This document shows, piece after piece, positions 25,368-37,780 of a stretch of 64,000 bases of DNA. The notes under the pieces are model-generated. The model was given only the letters and a program-made list of their open reading frames with translations, was not told the origin of the DNA and ran no database searches. Each line of letters starts with the position of its first letter. The stretch's first letter is position 1. Location of the stretch: contig NW_020825438.1 in NCBI RefSeq assembly GCF_003286085.1, positions 1 through 64,000 on the forward strand, read 5' to 3'. Position numbers and translations under genes: made by a program. Source of the DNA: Drosophila persimilis. Lineage: Eukaryota > Arthropoda > Insecta > Diptera > Drosophilidae.

Positions 25368-27503
25368 TTACGACCATCCACCCGTCAGCTTGTGGAACAT
25401 CTCCTCGTTGAGGGTCTGATTGTTCTCCTTGGAGCGCATCGACATGAAGATGTAGCCGCCAATGAATTCGTGCACCACCTTGCAGTCGGCGGACTGGCAA
25501 GAGAATACCACGCTCTCGTCGTGGAACTGAATCATCATGCACTTGATGCCCCAATTCACGTTCCAGGCCTTCATTGTGTTGTAGCGCCAGGTCTTGATGT
25601 GGTCGCCCGAATTGAGGTCCATGCGCATGATGCGATTGTGGGCCACTCCCAGCAGCTCCTCCTTCTTGTGGCCATCGAACTTGATGATGAACAGCGTGAC
25701 GCCAAAGTCTGGAAGGGATTGCCAGGCCTGTATGTACCTGAGCTTCGATTCCATCAGCGGCAGCTTCTTCACATTGGCATGCGCCTCCAGTATCCTTTGC
25801 ACCGCTTTGCTGGACAGCTTGCGCAGCATCTTGGGCGACAGGTAGTCCATGGGCTCCACGCTGCGTGGATTGATGGTCAGGGGAGCTCCTTGGGCAGGCT
25901 TCTGCATCTGCAGCAGGGATCGAATGCTGCTCACCTCGCTGTCATAGGAGCTGTCGGCTAGAGAACGGCCTTTGGCGGCCAGACGGCAGGCAGCCATCCA
26001 CTTGGCGTACTGCTCCTCGTTCTCGCACCGCACCCAGACTTCGCTGTTGGGCCCGCTCCTGCCTTCGGGCGGCACCTCCAGACGAATGGCGAACTTTCCT
26101 TGGGCCAAATGAACATCGGGAGTCACTTCGCAGCCGCGCAGGTTGATGCTGATGGTGGGAGCACCTCGACGCGAATCCTCCTGCGACTTGTAAAGATGCA
26201 AGTGCAGATCCCGGTAGGTAAAGAAGTAGCGCTTGTAGCCCTTGAGGGTGAACCTCTGTGGCTTGAGGAATCTCAAGTAGTCGGACAGCTCGGGTATCCT
26301 GGTTATGTTGCCCTGATCTTTGCCATTGCTGGGTCCCTCGAGTGTAATTTGCAGCTCATTCAGAGCTGAATCGATGTCATCCTCTCCGCCATTCTCCTGG
26401 CTCGACGTCTCTATCCCGGAATCTATGCCGGGCGGATGCAGTTCCGTTTGGTGGTTCACTTGGAACTGGAGGGCGGCAAACATGAGGGTCTCCTCCTCGG
26501 TGCAGTCCAGCTCCTCGTTGAGAATAGACCACTTGGCCTGCTCGTACAGCTGATTGATGCGCACCTGGTCGTACTTCGGGTTCAGATCGAAGAAGGTGAA
26601 GTACTTGAAGCGCAAACAGAGTGTGTCGTACTCCCTCACGCCCTGCTCCATGATGGACAGCGAGGAGTCCAGCCAGCCCACATTAAGGCGTGCCTTCTCC
26701 ACCAGGGTCTTGGGACGCACCAGACGGGCCCGCACGTCCGGACTGGGGGATCGGGGAGAGACGGCCAGGTTCTCCTGGAAGTCGCCGAAACTGGAATTCG
26801 AATCGTAGCTGGCGTATCCATTGGAGCTGTGCTTCCATGTCCCTGTGGGCGAGCTGATCGGTGTTCCCGGTGCTGTGGCCGCCCTCCTTGGTGTGGTGGC
26901 ATACGGCGAGGCAGGGGCACACAGGAGATTGCCATTGTGCGACCTGTCCAGGCTACCGTTGCTACCGTTGTAAGCTGCGGCAATGGGCACAAAGGAGTTG
27001 GTGTCCGGGGCCGGCTGGAGGTAGGACACGCCGTTGGCCTCCGCCACAGGGATCTTCTTCTGTGGTAGCTTCGAGAAATTCTTTTTCAAGTGCTCCTGCT
27101 CCACGGGCTTGCAGAGGGACAGCTCTTCCGGGTAGCGTATGTCCAGATCCTTGCACAGGTTCACCACGGCCCCAAAGGTCTTGGCCGAGAAGTTGACGCG
27201 GTAGTCAAGATACCGCAGATCGGGCAGCTGCACCCTCAGTGTTTTGTGCATGGGTGTAAAGTGTAGGAACGAGTCCGACTGTACTCCGGCCTGGTCCAGT
27301 GTGGAGCGTGTCCTTGTTAGCCAAACGTTCTTGGCGGGCCACCACAGGGCATGGTCCGACCAGTCCTTGGGCATTTCCGGGTCAACAAGCTGGAGCATCA
27401 CTCCGCCAATGTGCTGATCTCCCTTCACCCGCAGCGTCTTCTCTACCTGCAGATCTGTGATGAGGATCTGCAGGTTCCAGGTGTTCTCACCGACATGAAT
27501 CAT
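25368..27503 (-). CDS. Fit1: Fermitin 1 (kindlin), integrin co-activator
   Basis: A single 711-aa frame. I chose the ATG at 27501-27503 ([20 protein letters not shown]) because it matches the fly kindlin start and follows an acceptor about 20 nt upstream, implying a 5' UTR exon. Order: F0 (residues ~1-90), F1 with a long Ser/Thr/Pro-rich loop (~170-270), F2 with an inserted PH domain (~405-520: [17 protein letters not shown] ... [17 protein letters not shown]), then F3 (~570-705), ending [11 protein letters not shown]. Kindlins bind the membrane-distal NPxY site of beta-integrin tails and work with talin at attachment sites such as muscle junctions. The F3 segment reads MKAWNVNWG where vertebrate kindlin-2 has MKQWNVNWE. 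Intronless coding region. D. melanogaster has two paralogues, Fit1 and Fit2; neighbours here fit the Fit1 region. Confidence 0.93.
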   Translation of the reverse strand: MIHVGENTWNLQILITDLQVEKTLRVKGDQHIGGVMLQLVDPEMPKDWSDHALWWPAKNVWLTRTRSTLDQAGVQSDSFLHFTPMHKTLRVQLPDLRYLDYRVNFSAKTFGAVVNLCKDLDIRYPEELSLCKPVEQEHLKKNFSKLPQKKIPVAEANGVSYLQPAPDTNSFVPIAAAYNGSNGSLDRSHNGNLLCAPASPYATTPRRAATAPGTPISSPTGTWKHSSNGYASYDSNSSFGDFQENLAVSPRSPSPDVRARLVRPKTLVEKARLNVGWLDSSLSIMEQGVREYDTLCLRFKYFTFFDLNPKYDQVRINQLYEQAKWSILNEELDCTEEETLMFAALQFQVNHQTELHPPGIDSGIETSSQENGGEDDIDSALNELQITLEGPSNGKDQGNITRIPELSDYLRFLKPQRFTLKGYKRYFFTYRDLHLHLYKSQEDSRRGAPTISINLRGCEVTPDVHLAQGKFAIRLEVPPEGRSGPNSEVWVRCENEEQYAKWMAACRLAAKGRSLADSSYDSEVSSIRSLLQMQKPAQGAPLTINPRSVEPMDYLSPKMLRKLSSKAVQRILEAHANVKKLPLMESKLRYIQAWQSLPDFGVTLFIIKFDGHKKEELLGVAHNRIMRMDLNSGDHIKTWRYNTMKAWNVNWGIKCMMIQFHDESVVFSCQSADCKVVHEFIGGYIFMSMRSKENNQTLNEEMFHKLTGGWS

Positions 27504-30006
27504 CGTCCGTTTCAGTCGCAATCTATAGCCTATTTCAGATACACAATGATGAGGGGGCGTCGCCGTCCAATACTAGAGTAGCGCCGCGAACAGAACGACC
27601 AGCGACCAGCGAACAGAGTCTAGAAATGTATAGCAACACAAACAATCACCGTCTAAAATTGCTCCCAAACGATGACGTAATCCAACTTACGTTTCGACGT
27701 TTCTCCGCAGCTCAAAAAAAAACTTTTTCCCCGTTTTTGCAATAAATTCGTTCGTTGGGACGGGGAGGGGAGCGGATCGCCCTTATCTCGCCAGATGTTT
27801 GCTCTGCTGCTATATCCGCCACTCGGTCACTTGGGGCGGGAGGTGGAGATGGAGGAGGAGGGGTAGAGGAGATGTCAGAAGAATTGCTGGGGCTAGCTGC
27901 TTGAAGCGAGTAATTAATACACGCCCAAGGTTATGATGATGTTTTGTTTCCACAATTCAATAGTCGATTGTCTTGTGGCGTCGCTCCGCAGCAGCAATGT
28001 TTTCCGTTCCGCGACACGAAATTAATGTGCTTCGTTTCCGAAAATTTATAAATAAAGAAATATATATTTAAGTAAAATACATTTTCAGCAAACAAAACAG
28101 CAATGTGGACCGCGGATTTATCGAAAAAATATACCGTCCGACCCTCCTAAATATACCGAAACATACCGTCTCATTTAAAAAATATACCGTAAATATACTG
28201 ACGAATTCAAGTTATATTTTACATATTCCTTAATTTTGATATTCTGTCGAATATTCCCAGCTATATAGAATATTTAGCCATGCCTTAATAGTTTTAACCT
28301 ATTAATGAATCAATTTTTTACTTAGCTGGCTTATTCTAAATACATGCTTTTATTGGACTTTGCGTAAAAAAAGGTTTTAGCGAAAATGAGAGCCTTAACC
28401 GATTAGGAAAAAAAACAAAGAGTGGTGCGCGCCAAATAGAAAGTGTTTGAAAGTGAATGAGCGAAAACGATTTAAATGTAATGCATTGGAATAAATGATG
28501 CACGGACGAATGATTTGAGAATCCGAAAATATATAAATAAAGAAATATATATTAAAGTAAAATACTAGATGCTGGCCATTTTCAGGGTATTGGAAAGGCT
28601 CAAATTTCCGTTCGTTACCTATCGATAGTTGAGTTAACTCAATAACCTGAATTCGTGTTCACATTTGCACAAAGTTGAGTTATTGATACCTCTAAGTCCA
28701 GCAAATTATTAAAATGGTTGATCTACTGATAACATTTTTTTATATTTATAAATGTGTATATTTGCACATTTTCCCTTAGTCAAAATTTGTACGCGCCTAA
28801 TTTTGATTTTTGGACAGGGTTGAAATATTTGGAAAATCGAACAAACGCAACTAAATAACTGTTTAAGAATAGGATCCTTTTCCAGAATCTGATTATGATG
28901 ACATGTAGATTATTTTATTGGAATTTGTTGACCCTGGGGATAAAATCGATGGTCAGTAATGCTAGTTCTTGTTTAGGAAAATGAACAAGCTTGGACTAAA
29001 CTTAACCGCTATAATATAATTGAATTATACCATACTTGGTGGCAGCCCTATAGCCACCTCGATTTTTAGTCGAAATGCAACCAACCTTCACGCCTTACCG
29101 CTTCACACTCTATTCGTAAACAGAGACAACAAATGTTACGTGGGTGTGTGTGTGAGGAGCAAAAAGCTCCATCGCTCCGGCTGCACAACATGCCTCAAAA
29201 GGCCCCAGTCTGTACAGTGGCGACTGTTGTTGCGAGCGCACCGACTGGGGAAAAACTATTAGTTTTATTAACATAGCACATAGCGGAACATTGTGTAAAG
29301 CACGCGCGAGTCTGGTCTTTCGTCTCACTCTGCTCCACACACACGAACACACGAACAGAGAGAAATACCTGTAAAGCAGGCGAAGACTTCGTTTGTTGGT
29401 TGCAAAAAAACGGTGCATGGAAAATTCGAAAATCTTTTTGTTTTTGTTAAACAAAGTTTGCCCTTGCGAACCTAGTGTCAACTCAAAACATAGAGCCATA
29501 GTCAGCTTATTCAAAAACCTCATTCTTACACCAGCAAACCTTACGGAAGGAAGTATACAGAAAACATCTGTGCTCAAAAAATCGATCCAGACAAAAAGTG
29601 AACTATTTTTACGGGGTTAAAAACAATTCACATTTATTTTCGTTATATTTCGGCTCGCACAATAATTCTAAAAGAGAAACACACGAAAATAGCTTCAGTT
29701 TCAGCTACAGCTACAGCTTCACGAGTCGAGTCGAGTCGAGTGTAATCGGTGTATTACGTTGATAGTAAAAATAAAAGCGCAACAACCGCGGTGCTTAGTC
29801 ATCCGTGCATCCGTGCGAGAGATAGTGCGCTGCTGCGAGATTCGCTGAGGAGGTATCTCCCATACGAATTCCATTCGAAGGAACTCCAAGCCTCTCATAA
29901 TTACGAAATTGCATCAGTTGAAACAACGCCTACAACGACACGCCAGTGATTACAACAAAAGCAACAACTACATACGTCAGAGACAACAACGTCAAGGCGA
30001 ATCGGT

Positions 30007-30042
<36 letters not shown>

Positions 30043-30275
30043 TACAACCACTAGATATATGTGTATATAGAGATATATCGTGGTAACCTGTTGTTTGTTC
30101 GCCACTCAACCTCTCTACGTGCCCCCAGCCGCATCTGAAATTGGTCATTTGTGTGCGGTTTACATATAGAGAGCAGAGCGTAGACGGAGCGGCAGGCACA
30201 CCTGTTTGGTGGCGACTGGAACCCGTGGACTGGACTGGGACTGCGACTGCACGGGTCACTGGAAAGCAACACACA
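27504..30275. other. Divergent spacer Fit1 / CFAP410 with repeats
   Basis: Upstream regions of both genes. Contains the second ATACCG repeat copy (28160-28385), a pair of ~40-bp direct repeats (28040 and 28525), a GAGTC pentamer run near 29722-29742 and an (AAC)n run at 30008-30039. The open frames at 29020-29262 and 29110-29577 lack recognisable products. Confidence 0.5.
28160..28385 (+). repeat. Dispersed ATACCG-type repeat, copy 2
   Basis: Same orientation as the copy at 23535-23755. Preceded by several CATACCGT/ATATACCG words (28125-28195), and contains TTTTGATATTCTGTCGAAT and TTTTATTGGACTTTGC. No open frame. Confidence 0.5.
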
Positions 30276-33200
30276 ATGACGCGCCTCACAGAGGAAATGG
30301 TCATAGCTCGGTCCAAGCAATCGGATCTGGGCCTAATTACAAAACTGAATTGCTGGTAAGCTGCTGCGATAGATCTCTATTGTTAATCGTGCAGGTGCAG
30401 TAGCAGAAAACGTAGGTGAAAGCGTACCGTATCGTGCCCCTTGCTAGAGCTCCGATCTGTTTGGGTATCTGCCCACTTTTTGGGGCATGCTCTGGCGGCT
30501 TTCACTGGGGTGTCTGCCGGTGCTGGTGTTGGTGCTGGTACTGGTGCCCCTCCAGTTTGACCCAAATCCGGGGGCAATCTTCTAACCAGTTTAGAAGTGT
30601 CGTCCATTGCCGAGCGTCACGACTGCCTCCGCTCCGTTGGCGAGTGGAAAAACGCCTGCCACTCAAGAGCTTAGAGTGCCATGAAAATGCTTGGAAAAGG
30701 CACTAAAAAGCAGTTGAACTACTTTTTCGAGCAGCAGACAGCCTACTATGCTCTCAAGCCCATCTCAGATACGGACTGCACTCACTGCACGAATCAATCA
30801 TTTAGGAGAGGGCTAACTGTATCACTATCTCTGTTCTCCTTTCTCCGTTTCTTTCAGGGGAAGTGATCTCACCGATGTATCCATCATCAAGCGCATGCGT
30901 GGTGTCGAGGTGCTGGCGCTTAGGTAAGTCATTCCCTCATATAAGGATCATCTCATCTTCATTTCCTGCAAGCCCGCTCTGATTGAGTACGCTTCGGTTC
31001 CGCGGTACGAATTGCTTTGATATTTGCTTTCAAGTGATGTCATCGCCGCTTCGCTCCGGCATCATCATTAGGCGGGCAGAAATACGAGAAATACTTTGGC
31101 ACGCTCGTAACGCGCGTAATTAATGCAAACGAAAAAGAGGCAACAAAAACTACAGCAGATACGAAATATAAGCTAAAAGTCGTGGGAGCTCCAAAATTGG
31201 CAATAGCCAGTCGCTTGCCTCGTACTTTTTCCAGCTGCGTGGCGTGGGCCCCTTGTGGCGAGTGCGTAGGGGGGGCTTGTTTCAGAGACTGGCTCCAGAG
31301 ATACTTGTAAAAGATACTTCTGTACAATCTGTACTCTTTTCAGCGATATTTGTACTTGTACTTGTATTTGTACTTGCGATGATTGGATTGCATGCCATGC
31401 CATAGCGCTGCCTTAAAAGGCGACAATCAGTTTTGACTGTCAAGGTCAACGAAATCGATTCCCCCCAACCCCCAGTTAAAACTTCGCCGTCATCTGCTGG
31501 CAATATGCTGACAAGTCTCAGATGCATGACTATACATATATGTACATATATATATTCGTATTCGTATAAATATGAGAGGTGTATGCAAAAGCTATGGCCA
31601 TACGGGGAGTGCTCTGATGATGAATGCTTGTCATTGAACTTGAGGTATCGGAAGAGCAGGAAGAGTATCTTGATAAACAGCATCTTATTGTAGAAAGACA
31701 AGAGAGAGGGACAGGGACAGAGACAGAGACTTATGAAGTAGTATCTCTTGTGGCTTAAGCTATGAATCAAATTTGTCAACTTCGACGTTAGATTTATCTG
31801 ATTATGTTCGCCCTAAACCTCAAAGCTATACCTTTTCAGAATATTTAAGAATACACCAATCGATTGGCATACGAAATGTTCGAAATTAAAAAATGTTGTC
31901 TCCATCTATCCCTAAATATGGTATGTAGAATTAATCGGACAGGCTTGTAGATTAGTCAGTGTTTTGATTTTGTTAGGGCCATGGAAAACTCTATAAAAGG
32001 GGTTCCAAGATAGAAATTGAGACTTACAATATATTCTTGGGAGATATACAGTATTCCATAAAGACCTTACCTTTGTACTCACCCTAAGAACTCTTTAAGC
32101 ACTCTTCAGATCTACGTATACTTATTACTTATGTGTATTGCATGCCTATTATCAGGAAGCTATTGCCGCAATCGAGGCTCTTCAACTTTGCTTTGCTTTA
32201 TCATTAGGGTTTATCAGCTACTCGTAATAGATAGCAGAATATTGCATATTGTGTATTGTATATTGGGGGGCAACAACTTCTAGATCCCCTTCGACTATCA
32301 AAGTTGACTGCCTTTTACTTAGCATTTAACAAGGAAAACCTTTTTGTTCCCAGTCGTTGGGCAGAAAGGAACAACTGGGTTTCTTTTTCAGTTGTTGTCT
32401 GTTTGGCATTTATATGCGTGGGGGGAAGAGAGAGCTAGGCCTGTTGTGCTAGGCCTTGCCTTGGAGTGGCCGGGGTACGCAATGTTCTTATGTGAGCCCA
32501 TAAATCAGTTCAGGTGAAACGCGTTGGCGTAGTCCCTTTTCCATTTCCTTTTGGTTATTAAGGAATCCATATTGATTTGAATTGCGTGCCGTTGGCACTT
32601 TCCTCCAGCTCCTCGGGGCTCGAGGGCCGAGTGCCGAGGGCCGAGTGCCTAGTGCCATGACTCTTGCGGGCAACCTTGACGTTAATGGGGGACCCGGATT
32701 ATGCATACTATTTCTCTGATGGTTCCACTCCCGAGTGGCCTGCTTTAGTTCCCAGCCCTAAAAATAGTGGAACGGCTCCAGAGCCACTCGGAGACAACTC
32801 GAGTCGACTCTCCTCGAGGCAATGCACCCGTGTGCCATTTAATGACGAGTCGTGGCTAAGTTTAGCCACTTATTTATACACTTCCTCCGTCGGCCCCATA
32901 TCTTATCTTATCGGTGGGGGGGTGCCAGAGCCACGAAAAGGGGTGGAACAATCAAAGCACGCGCCTCTGCCTTTGCCTCAGGCAATTGGCCATTTGAAAG
33001 TAATTAGCATCGATGAATCGATGGATGGAGGTGCTAACCGGGGGAGACGGCTCTACGAAACTGACCTACAGATACAGATGATGACAAAGAGCGTGTCTCC
33101 TCTGCCCATCTGGTGCTTCTTTAACGGCGGTCGCTTGTGTGGCATTCTTCGGTTTCAACAGAGTTAATGACCTCTCCACGCAGCTGCCACCGAAAGAATC

Positions 33201-36001
33201 TTTTCATGATTCACGGCAGTTAGTTGGAGGCCGATGCGCCTCTGTCGCTTTATAACAGAGAAAGTTTGTTGAACCACAGATACTCGTACAGCTTGTGAGA
33301 CATTCTTCTGAAACTCTTTCTCTCTGTTTTACTGTTCTTGTGCAGCGTCAATAAAATCAGCACCTTGGCGCACTTTGAAGACTGCTCGAAGCTGCAGGAA
33401 CTATATCTGCGCAAGAACCACATTCAGGACATCAATGAGATTGCTTACCTGCAGAATCTGCCAGCACTGAGGAACCTCTGGCTTGAGGAGAATCCATTCT
33501 GTGACCAGGCCGGCGCCAAGTGAGTAATGCCCCCCCTCCGATTTCAGTCGAAAGAAGCCCTCCAATGGGTACTCACATTTTTCACACCGCATTTGCAGCT
33601 ATCGGGCGATCGTATTGCGCGCTTTGCCCAATCTGAAGAAACTCGATAATGTGGAAGTCACACAGGAGGAGGTGGACGATGCCTTGCGTCGCGGTGGCAG
33701 CGTCGGCGGTGGCGGCGGCGGCGGCGGCGGCGGCAGCGGTTCGGTGCCCGAGGATGAGGTGTACGAAGATGCCTATGAGGTACGACAGCAGCAGCGTACA
33801 TCGCCGCAGCATAGCTACCCCACACACTCGCCGCCACCGCAGCAGCAGCAGCAGTATCATCCACAGACGCAGCAGCAACCTCAACAACAGCCACAGCAGC
33901 AGCGCCAGAGCTCGAGTCCCATCATGCGAGAGGTAAATCGCTACCATTGTCGAGACTCTCCCACGCCACGCCCTGGTTTCACACTCGCCTTGGCTTTAAT
34001 CTTAACTCTTAACTTTTAACTCTTAACTGAACTCTCGCCACGTCTTTGTATCTCCACTCCTGCTAATCCCGTTCCCATTAACAAGCCGCTTTTGTTAGCC
34101 AGCCCGCCGGGCAACCACAGCTGCGAAGGGACCATCACACACAGTGCCAGCGATCTAGGTGGCAGCCAGGTGCTGCCAGTGCATGGCTCCAAGCCCCCAA
34201 CACCCACCAAGGTAACCCCTAGAGAATGGAGAATGGAGAATCCCATAGGAGAGTTGTGGAGTGCAGGAGAAGGCAGTGGATCCATCAAGTTAGGAGTGTC
34301 TGTTTGTCTGCTTATAAATATGAGTCCTGAAAGGAATATACCCAAGATAACTGAACAGGGAAAACCTTCCAGAATAATCTTTAATCTCCCCTTCCTTATC
34401 CCAAAAACTAAAAACTAATCTGTCTTGGTTTTCCCAGGAACCCGTGCATCCGCCATCGCCCATGTATAACACGTTAACCAAAGAGCAGCGCACTTCCTAT
34501 CAGCAATACGATGTAAGATCCACTTCCTAACCAGCCACCGCCACCGCCCTACGCACATCCATCATGACAATATGCTGAGCCTCGTTGCCGAGCCCACTTT
34601 TTGGGGGCACCCTACTGAATAGGGTAGGGTAGGGCGTGGATGGGGGCACGTCACACTTGGTTGAAGTAGGAGGGTAACCCCTTGAAAGAGTCACGCGATG
34701 GCTTCGGCTTCGGCTGCGACAGCGACATGGTTAAGGTTCTCTTTTTCCCGTCGCTTGGCCATCGGACCCATTGTCTGCTTGCTTTTGTGGCTTAAGTCAG
34801 CCAGTTGACTTTGGGAGCCACAGGGCGAACTGGGGGGTGGGGGAGGGGAAAACGAGAGAGACAAACCAAACAATAATTGCCAAAGAAGCCCAAATCGACA
34901 GCGAACAAAAGCCGAAACTGAAACGGGGAAAAATGGGTCATTATATATGCAGAGAATAGAGGAAGGGCTACACGGGCTAATGAGCCATTGAAGCAGCATT
35001 AGATTGTGCCCCAAAAAACAGTGCGACTTGCTCAACATTCCGTCATGTGGATGGCCGTTGGGGGGTCACCAATGCGAATTTAACGTCTCTAATGTGCTCA
35101 CTCTTTCACAAAAACCATGCACCACCCGAACCACAACCTCAACCAAAACCACAACCACAACTCAACCCCCGACTAAAAACATCTGCACCACTAACCAACG
35201 CCCAATGACGAGCAGCGCTCGCCGGGCTCTGACCAGGAGAGCAGCCCAAATGCTGGCTATCGGGAGGTGCGACCAGCGCCCATCCCGCCCAGCATATCCG
35301 CACATTCGATGAAGGTAAGGGGCTTGCTGCCACTCGGTGCCCCCACATTCAGACGATGATGAATCGATGTTCGATATGCAAATCCCCTTTTAATTTTGGT
35401 ATTCCCCGAACAGGAATACTATCAGTCGGATCGCCCGACCTACCCGGCACACTATCGCCATAGCCAGACAGACCTCACCGAATGGGAGGAGCACCAGCAG
35501 CACCAAGTGCCGCAGGTCCACCACAATCCGTACGGCAGCCAGATGCTGAACCACCCACAACGTCGCAGCGTCGGTCCCGAGAGTGGAGATCGTTTCACTG
35601 GCTACCGGAATGGAAGTGCGCGTGAGAACGGAGGGGATTGGGACCCAGAGGAGAGGCCACGATCAAGGTAAGCAATGGGATTGCATAGGATTCGTACGGG
35701 GATATTAGATATTTGGTTCGTTTCCAGCAGACGGCCGGAGGGTCGCTACAGCGATTCCACTAACAACGTGTCAGCCTCTGTGGCGAATCATTACTCGGGC
35801 TATCATCGTCGACCCATTAACCGGGTGAGTAAATGGCACAATATCGATAAGATATATGTATAACTGAATCATTTCCCTTTTCGTCAGAGCTCCAATCTAT
35901 TGTCTGCCACGCTCTGCCTGGTCAAAGAGCTTGACTACGCCAGCCTGGAGGTGCTCGAACACGCCGTGCGGTGTCGCATCGATGAGCTAGCGACTGAATG
36001 A
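30276..36001 (+). CDS. CFAP410 (C21orf2) orthologue, leucine-rich-repeat ciliary protein
   Basis: Ten exons: 30276-30355, 30858-30923, 33346-33519, 33599-33932, 34086-34211, 34438-34512, 35213-35314, 35414-35667, 35728-35824 and 35888-36001, giving 473 aa. The N terminus (MTRLTEEMVIARSKQSDL, then KLNCWGSDLTDVSI) and the LRRs (VLALSVNKISTL, LQELYLRKNHI, LRNLWLEENPFC) with the LRR cap YRAIVLRALPNLKKLDN align closely with human CFAP410. The last exon (NLLSATLCLVKELDYASLEV) matches the conserved C-terminal helical domain. The middle is longer than in human and low complexity: poly-Gly, poly-Gln, and Pro/Ser/His-rich, with many short exons. In vertebrates CFAP410 acts at the base of cilia with NEK1 and in DNA repair. 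Flies have cilia only in sensory neurons and sperm, so expression there is expected. The acceptor at 35213 could also be 35216. Confidence 0.9.
30924..33345 (+). other. Large second intron of the CFAP410 gene
   Basis: A 2.4-kb intron with donor GTAAGTC and acceptor TTGTGCAG. No nested gene recognised; short frames such as 31282-31779 (minus) and 32664-33167 (plus) have no family features. Confidence 0.6.
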
Positions 36002-36697
36002 TGAAGACGTCTTTCTAATCGGATGTCGATTAGCTAATCCCTGTCGCGTACCCTGGCCCGCGCACGGGAATCAAACAAAAAAGACCAGAACAGAACATAT
36101 ACGAGCACAAAAGACACTGTGGGAGCAGGAGCTGCCGCTGGGAGCAAAAGCGACGGCTGTTGACATGAGGAGCCCTTCGAAATCTATTATACTAACGTCT
36201 AAAGCTACAAACCCAACAAATACTTAACGATTCATACTTGCCAATGTAAATTACGATATACTAGGTTAACAAGTTTTCTAAGAATATTGCTAAGGGGAAA
36301 CCAGTACAGTAGGAGATAGATTGAGGGATTGATATCCGAAATATGAAGCTAAGTTTCGTTTCGATGATACGCCTGTCGTTTTCAACCCATTTATTTTGTT
36401 AACCACCTCCTAGCGATCACCGATCGGGCACTGACCACTGACTAGCCTTCTTTTGTACTTAATATGCGAGGATCGTACTAATTAACTAACGCCCAAGGCG
36501 CAAGCACAATGCATCTTCCTCGTTTAATTATAAATTAGTTGAAATGTATACTCATGAATTTGTTAAATATTTGTACTCGACCGACCACTAAACTAACGTG
36601 ACTTTTAAATTAATTTAATTATAGAGAAAAAACCACGTCCAGTTTATGTTTGCCTTCTTCTGTCCAATGATTATGTTTGAATATATCATGCATGCGC

Positions 36698-36703
36698 AAT
36701 AAA
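36698..36703 (+). terminator. Poly(A) signal of the CFAP410 gene
   Basis: AATAAA about 700 nt past the TGA at 35999-36001. Confidence 0.5.
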
Positions 36704-36930
36704 TAAGCAAATTAACAGAAGATGAACGCTTGTTTCAATTATTAATTAATGTTAATACAAAATAGAAATAAATATTAATCGATATGTATAATAGTGATAG
36801 ATGGGTAAATATGGGTTGTGGCACATTAGCATAATTAATTACTAAATAACTATTATGCTAATGAATAATGCTAGTTGTTCCAGAACCCGGTATATATTAC
36901 TGTTACTGTTTCTAGTGATTCAAATTTTAA

Positions 36931-37125
36931 TATACTGCTTAAAGCAGTTGAAAATTCTTCGAAACGGTTAGACACTGCTTGAGATTTTTGAGTGTTTGAG
37001 CTTTCAAAGCAGTGCATTTGAATTTTATTGCGCCAAGCAAGAACTTTGGCATTAAGCATGTACATATAATACTGCTTAAGGCAGTATGAAAACTCCTCGA
37101 AACGGTTATATGTAGACTGCTTGAA
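36931..37125 (+). repeat. Two direct copies of a ~55-bp unit with near-palindromic head
   Basis: Units start at 36931 and 37068. Each reads ATACTGCTTAARGCAGT followed by GAAAA.TC.TCGAAACGGTTA and then ACTGCTTGA. The head CTGCTTAARGCAG is close to a palindrome. Confidence 0.65.
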
Positions 37126-37539
37126 GAGCTTGACGAAGCAGTGAACCACAATTCCTTTGGCGGCAAGTCAAATCAATAAAGTTGTGCTTTTTGTGTCAAT
37201 CCGTTAACGTTGACATTTTATTCAAAGGCAGACATATATGATTTTGTGCGTGCAAGAATTAAAATTGAGATTTATCCCAAACCAACACATACTCCCGACA
37301 CTTATTCATCCGCAGGCGATCGGTGGCTGCGAGGATTCCAAAGCTAACAACAGTTACCCGTAAACCCGGCCCAAGTCACAACGTTGCTCCGTGCGGCAAC
37401 CTTTTTCTTCCCTTGCATTAAAAACTCGGCACACTCAATTAAAGATAATTTTACGAATAAAAACTCATTTGATTTAGGCGATATTTTCAATGCCCTGACT
37501 CCTCCCTATCTACCTGTTACTGGTTCCTCGTCCTCAAAC

Positions 37540-37685
37540 CGACCATCCACACGAGTGCGGGTACGCTCCGTACCCCTTTCTCGACCCCACAGATGTGAAA
37601 CGGTCCGAGTCCTTCAACCCGACCCCACAGATGTGATACGCTCTGTGTCCCCTAGCCTGACCGCCCCCACGAATGTGACAGAAGG
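37540..37685 (+). repeat. Degenerate minisatellite, about four units of 38-42 bp
   Basis: Units begin at about 37540, 37582, 37620 and 37658 and share the pattern GACC.C.CACAGATGTG..ACGSTC.GWGTCC. The second and third are closest: GACCCCACAGATGTGA in both. Confidence 0.65.
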
Positions 37686-37780
37686 CGACTGAGTTTACCT
37701 CAGCCTGAATGGGGATACGTTACAACATAATGACCTATTTTTTTACAACTAATATTTTTTCTGTTTTTTTATTCAGATCT

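Larger units (their letters stand above)
36002..37780. other. CFAP410 3' UTR and repeat-rich spacer
   Basis: The 3' UTR runs to an AATAAA at 36698-36703. After it come two copies of a ~55-bp near-palindromic unit (36931 and 37068) and a degenerate 38-42 bp minisatellite (37540-37685). The open frames here (36871-37166 minus, 37384-37692 plus) simply read through these repeats. Confidence 0.55.

Noticed and set aside
30001..30045. (AAC)n run near the CFAP410 start
   Set aside because: A plain trinucleotide microsatellite in the 5' region, common in flies; no special structure.
36871..37166. Two overlapping minus-strand frames of 75-92 codons with repeated peptides
   Set aside because: The peptide repeats reflect the duplicated ~55-bp DNA unit.
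37384..37692. 102-codon plus-strand frame rich in Pro, Thr and Val
   Set aside because: Its repeat-like protein pattern comes from the DNA minisatellite it reads through.
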